Source of the DNA: an uncultured Muribaculaceae bacterium
GTDB taxonomy: Bacteria > Bacteroidota > Bacteroidia > Bacteroidales > Muribaculaceae
DNA length: 40,298 nt
Assembly: GCA_944321905.1 (NCBI GenBank)
Contig: CALUNI010000008.1
Coordinates: forward strand, 1 to 40,298
Reading direction: 5' to 3'
Position numbers and translations under genes: made by a program. Below are positions 25,923 through 34,336 of this stretch, piece after piece (the first letter of the stretch is position 1; every line of letters starts with the position of its first letter). The notes under the pieces are model-generated. The model saw nothing but the letters and a program-made list of their open reading frames with translations. It ran no database searches and was not told where the DNA came from.

Positions 25923-27848
25923 TTAATCTCTGATTTTCTTCAAGACTTTCTTATTTATCTTCACTTTGTATTTTTCTTTCAATTGAGCCACCCATTCTTT
26001 TTCAAGCTCGTTTTGGTAATCGGCGGTTACTTGTCCTCTCACGTCTCCGGCTTCTTCGGGCTGATCGATTATTTTCCCTTCAAATTCAAAATAAGCAACC
26101 CATTTATTATCTTTTTTCTCTGCCGGTTCACATCCGAATGCAAGTTCGTCAACTATCGGATTCTCGCCTTTCTTAACTAATTGACGTTCTATTCTGATAT
26201 TACGCTTAAATTGTTTCCTTAACGTCTGGAACAATGAATCCCGGCCTATGACGGTTATGGCTTTCTTGATTTCGGTTTCAAGCGAATCATTAGACGTATA
26301 AATAATATACCCTTTATATCTCGGCTCAGTCCATGTATAATCATTTTTATGCTCTTTGAAGAATGCTTCCAAGCCTTCGGTGTCTCGATTAGCCTTGTCC
26401 CACACCTTCATGTTGCTTATCTCAAACAACATCATGCCGTCGAAATATTCATTTAACAAATTACGGTAGTCGGGATATTCGTTACTTAATTGTCCCATTT
26501 CGTAATTTACAATCATCGAGTTTTCCAACCTCGTCATAACGGCACTTATATATCCCACTATCGATTCCTTGTCTAAAGACGCATCGGGGTTAAGAGCCTT
26601 GAATACATCTTGCGACGAAACTTTTTTGTCGGCAAAAGCAAATGCTTCGCAATTTATGTTGTCTTTCAGATTCTGAACGAATGTAGAATCATATTTGCCA
26701 TATGCCTCCACCTCTTTTGTAACCAAATCGATAAATTGTGCATTTTCCTGCAACCCGTACTTTTGCTTTAATTGCTTTATGCGTTCAAGTCTTGGCATGC
26801 CGGCACGTTCGTCCCTATTAATCATCATTAATATGACATCTTTATTGTCGGCATAGGAACCTAAGCCGCGACTGCCCAATTTCTTTACTATATGGATACC
26901 GTAGGGCGTCTCAAATGGTTCTGAAATAGAATCCTGAGGCAGCTCAAATGATACGCGTTCAAAGTCTGGCACCATCCGACCCGTTCCAAACCAAGGGAGT
27001 TTTCCACCCTGTGCGGCCGACCCGGGGTCTTCTGATTCAGCCCTTGCCACTTCTTCAAAATCTGCACCACTTTTCACCACATTGTAGATACTGTCCATAA
27101 CAGCCTTAGTTGCTGCCTTAATCGAATCATTGGCGTAGCGGGGATACAACTTTAAAATATGTTCAACCAATACCTCTCCTTGAGCCGGACGCGTGCCTAA
27201 GACTTTTATCAAATGAACTCCAAAATTGCTTCTTACAATCGTCATTTCCCCCACAGGTGTGGTATATGCTGCATTTTCAAATGAATATGGAGTCCTGCCC
27301 ACGGTCAGATATCCCAAATGGCCTCTGTTGCGTTGCACAGAGCGATCAACCGAATATTTAACGGCCAAGTCTCCGAAATCCTCTCCGTTTAACACGCACT
27401 GCTTTAAACTGTCTAATTTTTCAACAGATTGTTGCATGGCATATTCCGGAACCGGCGGCAACATTATATGTTCAACGTCAACCTCGGTTTTCATACGTTC
27501 ATATGTTTCCAATGCCAATTTTTCGATAACGGAGCTGTCTTGCAAATATGGTTCGGCAAGTTCGTTTTTATATGTATTGAATTCTTTCTTAAAGGCACTT
27601 GTGGTGTCAATCCCGGCTGCCCTTGCGTCTTCTACTTTTAACTTGTATATTATGAATCTTTTAAGGTAATCGTCAAGAGATTCTTTTTCTAATTGCTGTT
27701 GACTGTTTTTGTTATATAAATATTCAAATTCCGATAATTTTACGGCATCATTTCCCACTTCCATCAATACCGGGTCGTTGTCATTAGCCATTAAAGGCAT
27801 CATACAAAACAAGGCAATGGGCAGCGTTAGTAATTTAATTGGTCTCAT
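25923..27848 (-). CDS. Exported peptidyl-prolyl isomerase with two parvulin domains
   Basis: A 641-residue periplasmic folding factor. The signal peptide ends near MPLMAND (about residue 22). The first PpiC domain lies at about 120-220 (VEHIMLPP, RGHLGYLTVGRTPYSFENA, SNFGVHLIKVLG), the second at about 225-330 (VEHILKLYP, GGKLPWFGTGRMVPDFERVSF, TPYGIHIVKKLG), and a long helical C-terminal region completes it. The layout is closer to PrsA/PpiD-like chaperones than to SurA. It has its own short-leader promoter and a strong terminator, so it is regulated apart from the surA operon although adjacent to it. Confidence 0.9.
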   Translation of the reverse strand: MRPIKLLTLPIALFCMMPLMANDNDPVLMEVGNDAVKLSEFEYLYNKNSQQQLEKESLDDYLKRFIIYKLKVEDARAAGIDTTSAFKKEFNTYKNELAEPYLQDSSVIEKLALETYERMKTEVDVEHIMLPPVPEYAMQQSVEKLDSLKQCVLNGEDFGDLAVKYSVDRSVQRNRGHLGYLTVGRTPYSFENAAYTTPVGEMTIVRSNFGVHLIKVLGTRPAQGEVLVEHILKLYPRYANDSIKAATKAVMDSIYNVVKSGADFEEVARAESEDPGSAAQGGKLPWFGTGRMVPDFERVSFELPQDSISEPFETPYGIHIVKKLGSRGLGSYADNKDVILMMINRDERAGMPRLERIKQLKQKYGLQENAQFIDLVTKEVEAYGKYDSTFVQNLKDNINCEAFAFADKKVSSQDVFKALNPDASLDKESIVGYISAVMTRLENSMIVNYEMGQLSNEYPDYRNLLNEYFDGMMLFEISNMKVWDKANRDTEGLEAFFKEHKNDYTWTEPRYKGYIIYTSNDSLETEIKKAITVIGRDSLFQTLRKQFKRNIRIERQLVKKGENPIVDELAFGCEPAEKKDNKWVAYFEFEGKIIDQPEEAGDVRGQVTADYQNELEKEWVAQLKEKYKVKINKKVLKKIRD

Positions 27849-27867
27849 ATGTTCTTTATTTAATTAT

Positions 27868-27875
27868 CAAAATTA
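27868..27875 (-). promoter_or_regulatory. -7 promoter box (TAATTTTG) for the second PPIase gene
   Basis: The minus strand reads TAATTTTG, 20 bases before the start codon. This gives a leader of only about 13 bases, short but possible in Bacteroidetes. Confidence 0.4.
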
Positions 27876-27938
27876 ATACTATAATTGTAACGTAACATTA
27901 CGGTAAAAATTATGTATCCCTTGTTTTTGTGACAGAAA

Positions 27939-27974
27939 AAATGCGTAGCAATGCCCTCACGCAGCTACGCATTT
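27939..27974 (-). terminator. Intrinsic terminator of guaB
   Basis: A perfect 11-base stem (27939-27949 with 27964-27974) is followed on the minus strand by a run of T, 50 bases after the guaB stop. Confidence 0.88.
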
Positions 27975-28024
27975 AATTTAAGCATGCTATATCTTTTAGC
28001 GAGCTATTGAATAACCTCTATTGT

Positions 28025-29497
28025 TTAGCCCCGGCTATAATTCGGAGCTTCACTTGTTATAGTAACGTCATGCGGGTGGCTTTCTGCTACACCGGCAGCA
28101 GTTATGCGTGTGAATTGTGCATTATGCAACTTGTCGATTGTTGCTGCTCCACAATATCCCATGCCGGCCCTCAATCCACCAAGCATCTGGTACACCACTT
28201 CATATAACGTACCCTTGTATGGCACACGTGCCGCGATGCCTTCGGGAACCAATTTCTTAGCATCGGTGACGCTTGCTTGGAAATAACGGTCTTTTGAACC
28301 GTTTTCCATAGCCTCAAGCGACCCCATTCCCCTGTATGACTTATACTTTCGACCGTTGAATATGATGGTTTCGCCCGGAGACTCTTCAACACCGGCAAAC
28401 ATTCCGCCGAGCATGACTGAATTGGCTCCGGCCGCCAATGCCTTAACTATGTCGCCCGAGTAACGGATGCCACCATCGGCTATCAGAGGAACGTCGGTTC
28501 CTTCTAAAGCCTTATATACATCATACACAGCCGACAATTGAGGCACGCCGATGCCGGCAATCACTCTCGTAGTGCATATAGAACCCGGACCTATGCCCAC
28601 TTTCACTCCGTCTGCACCATTGTCTGCCAAGAACCTTGCTGCCTCGCCGGTTGCGATATTGCCCACAACCACATCTATATCGGGGAAAGAGGTTTTCACT
28701 TCGCGCAACACGCCTACGACACCTTTTGAATGCCCGTGAGCCGTATCAATTACAATTGCGTCAACACCTGCTTTTACAAGAGCCTCGGCACGCTGCAAGC
28801 TGTCTCTCGTAACACCTATGCCGGCTGCCACACGCAAACGGCCAAGATGGTCTTTGCAGGCATTAGGCTTGTCTTTTGCCTTGGTTATATCTTTATACGT
28901 TACAAGGCCAACAAGTTTGTTGTTTTTATCAACGACAGGGAGTTTCTCGATCTTATGACGTTGAAGTATGTCAGCAGCTTCTTCAAGATTGGTCGATTGG
29001 CTTGTGGTTATCAGATTATCTTTGGTCATTACCTCGTCGATAGGCCTGCTCAAGTCCTTTTCAAAACGCAAGTCACGATTAGTGACAATTCCCACTAAAT
29101 AGCCCTCGTTGTCAACAACCGGAATGCCACCGATTTTGTATTCTTTCATCAAATTAAGAGCATCATTGACAGTAGATCCGCGGGAAATTGTCACCGGATC
29201 ATAAATCATGCCGTTCTCTGCTCTTTTTACCATGTGTACTTGACGCGCCTGCTCGTCGATACTCATGTTTTTATGTATCACCCCTATTCCGCCCTCTCGC
29301 GCAATGGCAATCGCAAGTTGAGCTTCGGTTACTGTATCCATTGCTGCCGATACCAACGGCACATTCAACTTAATATTGCGTGAAAACCTCGTTGACAGGT
29401 CAACATTGTTTGGCAAGACTTCCGAATATGCCGGAATCAAGAGGACATCATCAAATGTGAGTCCATCCATCTTTACGCGATCTGCAATAAATGACAT
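28025..29497 (-). CDS. guaB: Inosine-5'-monophosphate dehydrogenase
   Basis: IMPDH oxidises IMP to XMP, the committed step to GMP. The 490-residue protein has the TIM-barrel core split by two CBS domains at about 98-155 and 160-215 ([40 protein letters not shown]). The catalytic Cys308 is in [11 protein letters not shown], and the mobile flap has YKSYRGMGS before RVPYKG. The CBS pair normally senses ATP or GTP. A leader of about 120 bases precedes the gene, with two short hairpins; no known riboswitch was recognised. Confidence 0.97.
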   Translation of the reverse strand: MSFIADRVKMDGLTFDDVLLIPAYSEVLPNNVDLSTRFSRNIKLNVPLVSAAMDTVTEAQLAIAIAREGGIGVIHKNMSIDEQARQVHMVKRAENGMIYDPVTISRGSTVNDALNLMKEYKIGGIPVVDNEGYLVGIVTNRDLRFEKDLSRPIDEVMTKDNLITTSQSTNLEEAADILQRHKIEKLPVVDKNNKLVGLVTYKDITKAKDKPNACKDHLGRLRVAAGIGVTRDSLQRAEALVKAGVDAIVIDTAHGHSKGVVGVLREVKTSFPDIDVVVGNIATGEAARFLADNGADGVKVGIGPGSICTTRVIAGIGVPQLSAVYDVYKALEGTDVPLIADGGIRYSGDIVKALAAGANSVMLGGMFAGVEESPGETIIFNGRKYKSYRGMGSLEAMENGSKDRYFQASVTDAKKLVPEGIAARVPYKGTLYEVVYQMLGGLRAGMGYCGAATIDKLHNAQFTRITAAGVAESHPHDVTITSEAPNYSRG

Positions 29498-29621
29498 AAA
29501 AGGTAATATTTATAATGTTTAATGTATATATATTTATACTTGTATGCAATAGGCGACAACTATAGCGTCATGCGTGACATGCCAACCTCTTTTGTAGCCC
29601 TGCTATATCATTAATTGCCCA

Positions 29622-29629
29622 CAAATTTA
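29622..29629 (-). promoter_or_regulatory. -7 promoter box (TAAATTTG) for guaB
   Basis: The minus strand reads TAAATTTG, 125 bases before the guaB start and past the recQ terminator. It implies a long leader containing small hairpins such as GTCA-TGCG-TGAC. Confidence 0.45.
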
Positions 29630-29709
29630 GTAATTATTATTAATTATACAGATGAGCAACATGTTATTTAATGTTTTTTTACAAGGCAAAAGAAACCATA
29701 TAAGATGAG

Positions 29710-29748
29710 AAAACGAGGATGTGCTTGATGTTGCACCACCCTCGTTTT
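29710..29748 (-). terminator. Intrinsic terminator of recQ
   Basis: A 9-base stem (29710-29718 with 29740-29748) with T-rich flanks lies 18 bases after the recQ stop at 29766. Confidence 0.85.
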
Positions 29749-29765
29749 TTGCGCTTGCCGGAAAG

Positions 29766-31946
29766 TCAATTACCTAATTCTGACAGGAATTTGATTCTCA
29801 CCAGTCTTATTTCTTCTTCGGTAAAATCACTGCCCAATTCTTTTATGGCTGCTTCAAGGTCGTCACTCTCGCTCTCTTTGAAGTAATCAAATATTTCTTC
29901 CAAATGGTCTTCATCCATTATTTCCGAAATATAATAATCAATATTTATTTTAGTCCCCGCGTAAACGATTACCTCTATTTCATCTAGCAACTCATCAAAT
30001 TCAAGACCTTTTGAATCGGCCAACTCGTCCAGTGGAATCCTACGGTCAATGCCATGTATTATAGAAATCTTCAACTTACTTTTATTCGGAACGCTTCTGA
30101 CAAGCAAATCTTCAGGCCGCTCAATCTCATTTTCTTCAACGTGTCGCTTTATGACCTTTACAAACTCTTCTCCATAGCGTTTTGCCTTGCCGGGGCCTAC
30201 GCCCGGGATATTAACCAATTCTTCGATGCTTATGGGATAGGTTGTAGCCATGGCATCGAGCGATTGATCTTGAAATATGACATATGGCGGGAGATTGTGC
30301 TGCTTTGCTATCTTCTTTCGCAAGTCTTTTAATATTGCACTTAATTCGGGATCGACAGCGCATGAGACTCCACTTTTTGCCACCACTTCCTCATCACTAT
30401 CCGAGAAGTCATTGTCTTCGACTATTTTAAATGAACCGGGATTGCTTAAGAAATCCATACCGGCCTTAGTCACCTTCAGTAATCCATAGTTTTCTATGTC
30501 GCGGTCAAGATAGCCGGCTATAATAGCCTGACGTATAACCGCCCCAAGGAATTTTGAATCCGTCCCCGGCAAGCAACCAAACACCTCAAGGCTTTCGTGA
30601 TTGTATGACTTTATTTCATTCGTTTCTTTCCCTATAAGAACGTTAATCACATAATCTGCTTTGAATTTCTCCTTTAACGCGATGACAGCTTCTATCACCG
30701 CACACAATTCATCCTTAGCTTCCACTTGTTTCTTTGGATTTAAACAATTATCGCAGTTACCGCACCTGTCCTCTTTATATTCTTCTCCGAAGTAATGCAA
30801 AAGAGTCTTTCTGCGGCATACCGACGATTCGGCATACGCCGCAGTCTCAAGCAGTAACTGTTTCCCGATTTCTTGTTCTGCTATGGGCTTGCCTTGCATG
30901 AATTTCTCCAACTTCTGCAAATCCTTGTTTGTGTAGAATGTTATGCACAAGCCTTCGCCCCCGTCTCTACCGGCTCTTCCCGTTTCTTGATAATACCCTT
31001 CAAGGCTTTTAGGTATGTCGTAATGGATCACAAACCGCACGTCGGGTTTGTCTATGCCCATTCCGAAAGCAATGGTTGCCACAATCACGTTCACATCCTC
31101 GTTAAGAAACGCATCTTGGTTGGCAGTGCGAGTTGCAGTATCCATTCCGGCATGGTATGGCAATGCTTTAATATCATTGACCTGCAAGATTTGGGCTAAT
31201 TCTTCGACCTTTTTCCGGCTGAGGCAATATATTATTCCCGATTTTCCCGGACGTTCTTTTATAAACTTTATAATGTCCTTGTCTATATTGTTGGTCTTGT
31301 TCCTGACCTCATAATAGAGATTCGGTCGGTTAAACGACGACTTGAACACCTTGGCATCGATCATACCCAAGTTTTTTTGTATATCGTGCTGCACTTTTGG
31401 CGTAGCCGTAGCCGTAAGCGCTATTACGGGTCGCTTGCCTATTTCATTTATTATAGGTCGAATTCTTCGATACTCGGGTCTGAAATCATGCCCCCACTCC
31501 GAGATGCAGTGGGCTTCATCCACAGCATAAAAAGAAATCTTTACTGTTTTTAAAAAATCAATATTTTCTTCTTTGGTTAAAGACTCCGGTGCAACATATA
31601 GCAATCGCGTTTTGCCGCTTGCCACATCTTCTTTTACTTGATCTATGGCCTGCTTGTTAAGTGTGGAATTTAAAAAGTGCGCCACACCGTCTTCATCACT
31701 ATAATTTCGCATCGCATCAACTTGATTTTTCATCAACGCAATAAGTGGCGAAATTACAATTGCCGTCCCTTCCATTATCAATGAAGGCAATTGATAACAT
31801 AGCGATTTTCCTCCTCCTGTGGGCATCAAGACAAAAGTGTCGTTGCCGTCAAGCAAGTTTTCCATTATAGCTTCTTGGTTCCCTTTAAAGGTATCAAAAC
31901 CAAAATACTTTTTCAAAGTCGATGTTAGGAGTTCTTTATTTGCCAT
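29766..31946 (-). CDS. recQ: ATP-dependent DNA helicase RecQ
   Basis: A 3'-5' helicase that unwinds recombination and replication intermediates. The 726-residue protein has Walker A PTGGGKS at 42-48, DEAH in VDEAHCISEWGHDF near 147, and motif VI QETGRAGRDG. The RQC zinc site is CRRKTLLHYFG through CGNCDNC. The HRDC domain is at about 535-600 (LPPYVIFQDQSLDAM, NIPGVGPGKAKRYGEEF), and an acidic C-terminal extension of about 120 residues follows (DEDHLEEIFDYFKESESDD), which makes it longer than E. coli RecQ (about 610). It is separated from clpX by 247 bases with its own full promoter. Confidence 0.96.
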   Translation of the reverse strand: MANKELLTSTLKKYFGFDTFKGNQEAIMENLLDGNDTFVLMPTGGGKSLCYQLPSLIMEGTAIVISPLIALMKNQVDAMRNYSDEDGVAHFLNSTLNKQAIDQVKEDVASGKTRLLYVAPESLTKEENIDFLKTVKISFYAVDEAHCISEWGHDFRPEYRRIRPIINEIGKRPVIALTATATPKVQHDIQKNLGMIDAKVFKSSFNRPNLYYEVRNKTNNIDKDIIKFIKERPGKSGIIYCLSRKKVEELAQILQVNDIKALPYHAGMDTATRTANQDAFLNEDVNVIVATIAFGMGIDKPDVRFVIHYDIPKSLEGYYQETGRAGRDGGEGLCITFYTNKDLQKLEKFMQGKPIAEQEIGKQLLLETAAYAESSVCRRKTLLHYFGEEYKEDRCGNCDNCLNPKKQVEAKDELCAVIEAVIALKEKFKADYVINVLIGKETNEIKSYNHESLEVFGCLPGTDSKFLGAVIRQAIIAGYLDRDIENYGLLKVTKAGMDFLSNPGSFKIVEDNDFSDSDEEVVAKSGVSCAVDPELSAILKDLRKKIAKQHNLPPYVIFQDQSLDAMATTYPISIEELVNIPGVGPGKAKRYGEEFVKVIKRHVEENEIERPEDLLVRSVPNKSKLKISIIHGIDRRIPLDELADSKGLEFDELLDEIEVIVYAGTKINIDYYISEIMDEDHLEEIFDYFKESESDDLEAAIKELGSDFTEEEIRLVRIKFLSELGN

Positions 31947-31975
31947 GTTATTAGTGAAGATTATTTATTGTAGAA

Positions 31976-32007
31976 CAAATATAATATTTCACGGCAGAAA
32001 AAACAAA
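31976..32007 (-). promoter_or_regulatory. Complete promoter of recQ (TTTG, 20 bases, TATATTTG)
   Basis: On the minus strand a -33 TTTG at 32007-32004 is followed after exactly 20 bases by the -7 box TATATTTG at 31983-31976. This is the best match in the window to the Bacteroidetes promoter, 30 bases before the start codon. Confidence 0.7.
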
Positions 32008-32025
32008 TATTTGTTCCAATAAATT

Positions 32026-32106
32026 TTAGTACCCGCCTAAATCCACATCAAGGATATTTTGAGAATCGTTTTCGATAATGTTCTTCCATTTTGGCATGTA
32101 CCGCAT
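32026..32106 (-). other. Candidate 26-residue reading frame between clpX and recQ
   Basis: An ATG at 32106 opens a 26-codon frame beginning MRYMPKWKNIIENDSQN and ending LGGY before a TAA. The same frame stays open about a dozen codons farther upstream. The residue mix looks protein-like, and the frame ends 19 bases before the recQ -33 box. It lies within the inverted repeat at 32049-32156, and no ribosome-binding site is obvious. It could be a very small gene, the tail of a lost one, or chance. Confidence 0.25.
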
Positions 32107-32156
32107 CTGGATATGAAATAGAACAACACCCTTAACCCACTCTCAAAACATCCTTG
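32049..32156. repeat. Inverted repeat with 78-base interior after clpX
   Basis: Arms 32049-32063 and 32142-32156 match as inverted repeats at 14 of 15 positions. There is no T tract, so it is not a standard clpX terminator. A small inner hairpin (ATCG-TTTT-CGAT) lies just inside the left arm. It could be a REP-like or MITE-like remnant or a structured 3' end. Confidence 0.6.
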
Positions 32157-32193
32157 TTGCAGATCCCAAATACATTTGACTATACCTAATTCA

Positions 32194-33426
32194 CTAATTC
32201 ACTTGTTGGATCATATCAAAATTGGCTTTATTCAATTGCATTCTGGCATAATCCTTGCTCACTTCAAATTCCTTCTTATCGGTAGATGGAACCTCATACA
32301 TTGCGTCGATCATTATGGTTTCGACAATAGACCTTAGGCCGCGCGCACCTAACTTAAACTCTATAGCCTTATCTACAATATAATCGAGAGCCGCGTCATC
32401 AAAACGCAGTTCCACCCCATCCATCTTGAATAATTTTATGTATTGCTTGACTATGGCGTTTTTTGGCTCGACAAGTATCCTGCGAAGAGCATCCCTGTCG
32501 AGTTCTTCCAAATTCGTCAAGATAGGCAAACGTCCTATTATTTCGGGAATCAACCCGAACGACCTCAAATCTTGCGGTGTAACATAATGCAGAAGTTTTT
32601 CTCTCGCAATGCGCTTGTTGTTTGCTTCAGCTCCATAGCCGACGGCATGGGTGTTAAGCCTTAACGCTATTTTTCGCTCGATACCTTCAAATGCACCACC
32701 ACATATAAACAATATGTTCTTTGTGTTGACCGCAATCATCCTTTGCTCGGGATGCTTACGTCCACCTTGAGGAGGTACATTTACTATAGAACCTTCAAGC
32801 AACTTAAGCAAGCCCTGTTGCACACCTTCGCCGCTCACGTCTCTTGTTATCGACGGATTGTCTCCCTTGCGTGCTATCTTGTCTATTTCATCGATAAACA
32901 CGATACCACGCTCTGCGAGCTTCACATCATAATCGCATGCTTGCAACAATCGGGTCAGCAAGCTTTCTATGTCTTCGCCTACATATCCGGCTTCGGTAAG
33001 AACAGTTGCATCGACGATAGCGAAAGGAACCTTTAACAACCGAGCTATCGTCTTGGCAATAAGAGTCTTCCCGGTGCCGGTAGGTCCAACCATGATTATA
33101 TTGGATTTTTCAATATCTACATCGTCGTCTTTCTGTGCCAAGCGTTTATAATGATTATAAACTGCCACCGAGATGTATTTTTTGGCTCGCTCTTGTCCTA
33201 TGATATATTGATCAAGGTACTCTTTTATTGCCGTAGGCTTGGGTACCTCGTTTATATCTATGTCTGCCGCCTTGGTATGATGTTCCGCAAGATAATTTCT
33301 GGAAATTTCATATGCTTGTGCCGCACAGTCGCTACATATGCAGCCGTTTATTCCCGGCATAAGCAGATCAACCTCGCGCGAACTTCGGCCACAAAAACTA
33401 CAATATGATTCTGTCTTTTTTGCCAT
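32194..33426 (-). CDS. clpX: ClpXP unfoldase ClpX
   Basis: The AAA+ ATPase that unfolds tagged proteins and feeds them to ClpP. The 410-residue protein has the N-terminal zinc finger (Cys9, Cys12, Cys31, Cys34), Walker A GPTGTGKT at 114-121, Walker [13 protein letters not shown] near 178, and the conserved [10 protein letters not shown] of sensor 2. It follows clpP by 12 bases, and the two form the usual operon. The coding end carries a tandem 8-base repeat, CTAATTCA twice on the plus strand (32186-32201), which places two stop codons, TAG and TGA, side by side. Confidence 0.97.
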   Translation of the reverse strand: MAKKTESYCSFCGRSSREVDLLMPGINGCICSDCAAQAYEISRNYLAEHHTKAADIDINEVPKPTAIKEYLDQYIIGQERAKKYISVAVYNHYKRLAQKDDDVDIEKSNIIMVGPTGTGKTLIAKTIARLLKVPFAIVDATVLTEAGYVGEDIESLLTRLLQACDYDVKLAERGIVFIDEIDKIARKGDNPSITRDVSGEGVQQGLLKLLEGSIVNVPPQGGRKHPEQRMIAVNTKNILFICGGAFEGIERKIALRLNTHAVGYGAEANNKRIAREKLLHYVTPQDLRSFGLIPEIIGRLPILTNLEELDRDALRRILVEPKNAIVKQYIKLFKMDGVELRFDDAALDYIVDKAIEFKLGARGLRSIVETIMIDAMYEVPSTDKKEFEVSKDYARMQLNKANFDMIQQVN

Positions 33427-33438
33427 TTTACCTGTTTT

Positions 33439-34134
33439 CTACAACTGAGCCGATTTGCTTTGTTTCTCAAGCACTTTGTCAATCATTCCGTATTCTGCAG
33501 CCTCGGCAGATGTCATCCAATAGTCGCGGTCAGAATCCTTGACAATTTTATCAAACGGTTGACCCGAATGCTGCGATATAATCGCATACAACTCGTCTTT
33601 CAACTTCAATATTTCCCTCGCTGTTATTTCAATGTCGGAAGCCTGTCCTTGAACTCCACCCATGGGCTGATGAATCATTATGCGCGAGTGTTTCAAAGCA
33701 AACCGTTTGCCTTTTTCTCCTGCGACAAGCAATACAGCTGCCATCGATGCTGCCATTCCCGTACAAATTGTAGAAACGTCGCTCGATATATATTGCATAG
33801 TGTCATATATGCCCAAACCGGCATAAACCGAACCGCCGGGAGAATTTATATATATAGAAACATCCTTGCCTGGGTCACAAGAGTCTAAATACAACAATTG
33901 CGCTTGAATCACATTTGCCGAGTAGTCGTCAACCATCGTGCCAAGAAAGATGATACGATCCATCATCAGCCTTGAAAAAACGTCCATTTGCGCCACGTTC
34001 AGTTGGCGTTCCTCGATAATGGTTGGAGAAATATAGCTGCTCGCAATTGAGTTTACCTTTCCGGTATATTGGTCGAGTGCAAGTCCATTCATGCCGAGAT
34101 GCTTCACGGCATAATTCCTAAAATCTGCATTCAT
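33439..34134 (-). CDS. clpP: ATP-dependent Clp protease proteolytic subunit
   Basis: ClpP forms the tetradecameric peptidase chamber. The 231-residue protein has the catalytic triad Ser130 (GMAASMAA), His155 ([10 protein letters not shown]) and Asp204 (SDRDYWM), with the same spacing as in E. coli (25 and 49 residues). The N-terminus is about 30 residues longer than usual and may be a processed propeptide. clpX follows by 12 bases. Trigger factor, which often precedes clpP, is absent; the upstream gene is lon, on the same strand, after 202 bases. Confidence 0.96.
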   Translation of the reverse strand: MNADFRNYAVKHLGMNGLALDQYTGKVNSIASSYISPTIIEERQLNVAQMDVFSRLMMDRIIFLGTMVDDYSANVIQAQLLYLDSCDPGKDVSIYINSPGGSVYAGLGIYDTMQYISSDVSTICTGMAASMAAVLLVAGEKGKRFALKHSRIMIHQPMGGVQGQASDIEITAREILKLKDELYAIISQHSGQPFDKIVKDSDRDYWMTSAEAAEYGMIDKVLEKQSKSAQL

Positions 34135-34220
34135 GTTGTTATGATTATTATACTAATTTAACTGACTCATATGCAATTTGAGGCTTGTTTAAATTTTGCA
34201 TATCGATCTGAATATGGTAC

Positions 34221-34269
34221 ATTTTATGCCATCATTCATAGCCTACCATGCCTTTGCAAGGCATAAAAT
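34221..34269 (-). terminator. Alternative hairpins between lon and clpP
   Basis: Two stems share one strand: 34221-34230 pairs perfectly with 34260-34269 (10 bases), and 34248-34254 pairs perfectly with 34258-34264 (7 bases, 3-base loop). They cannot form together. Neither is followed by a T tract on the minus strand. They could mark the end of the lon transcript or control entry into clpPX. Confidence 0.4.
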
Positions 34270-34298
34270 ATCCAACTGCAAAATTCAAAACAATCTCT

Positions 34299-34306
34299 CA
34301 AAATTA
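34299..34306 (-). promoter_or_regulatory. Possible -7 box (TAATTTTG) for clpP
   Basis: The minus strand reads TAATTTTG 165 bases before clpP, just after the lon stop. If used, the clpP leader would contain both alternative hairpins. No -33 partner was seen. Confidence 0.3.
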
Positions 34307-34336
34307 CAAAAAAACTTCCGTATCCACAGAATATAT

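Noticed and set aside
29498-29621. Riboswitch in the guaB leader
   Set aside because: The leader is long and has small hairpins, but no known purine, PreQ1 or other aptamer core could be recognised.
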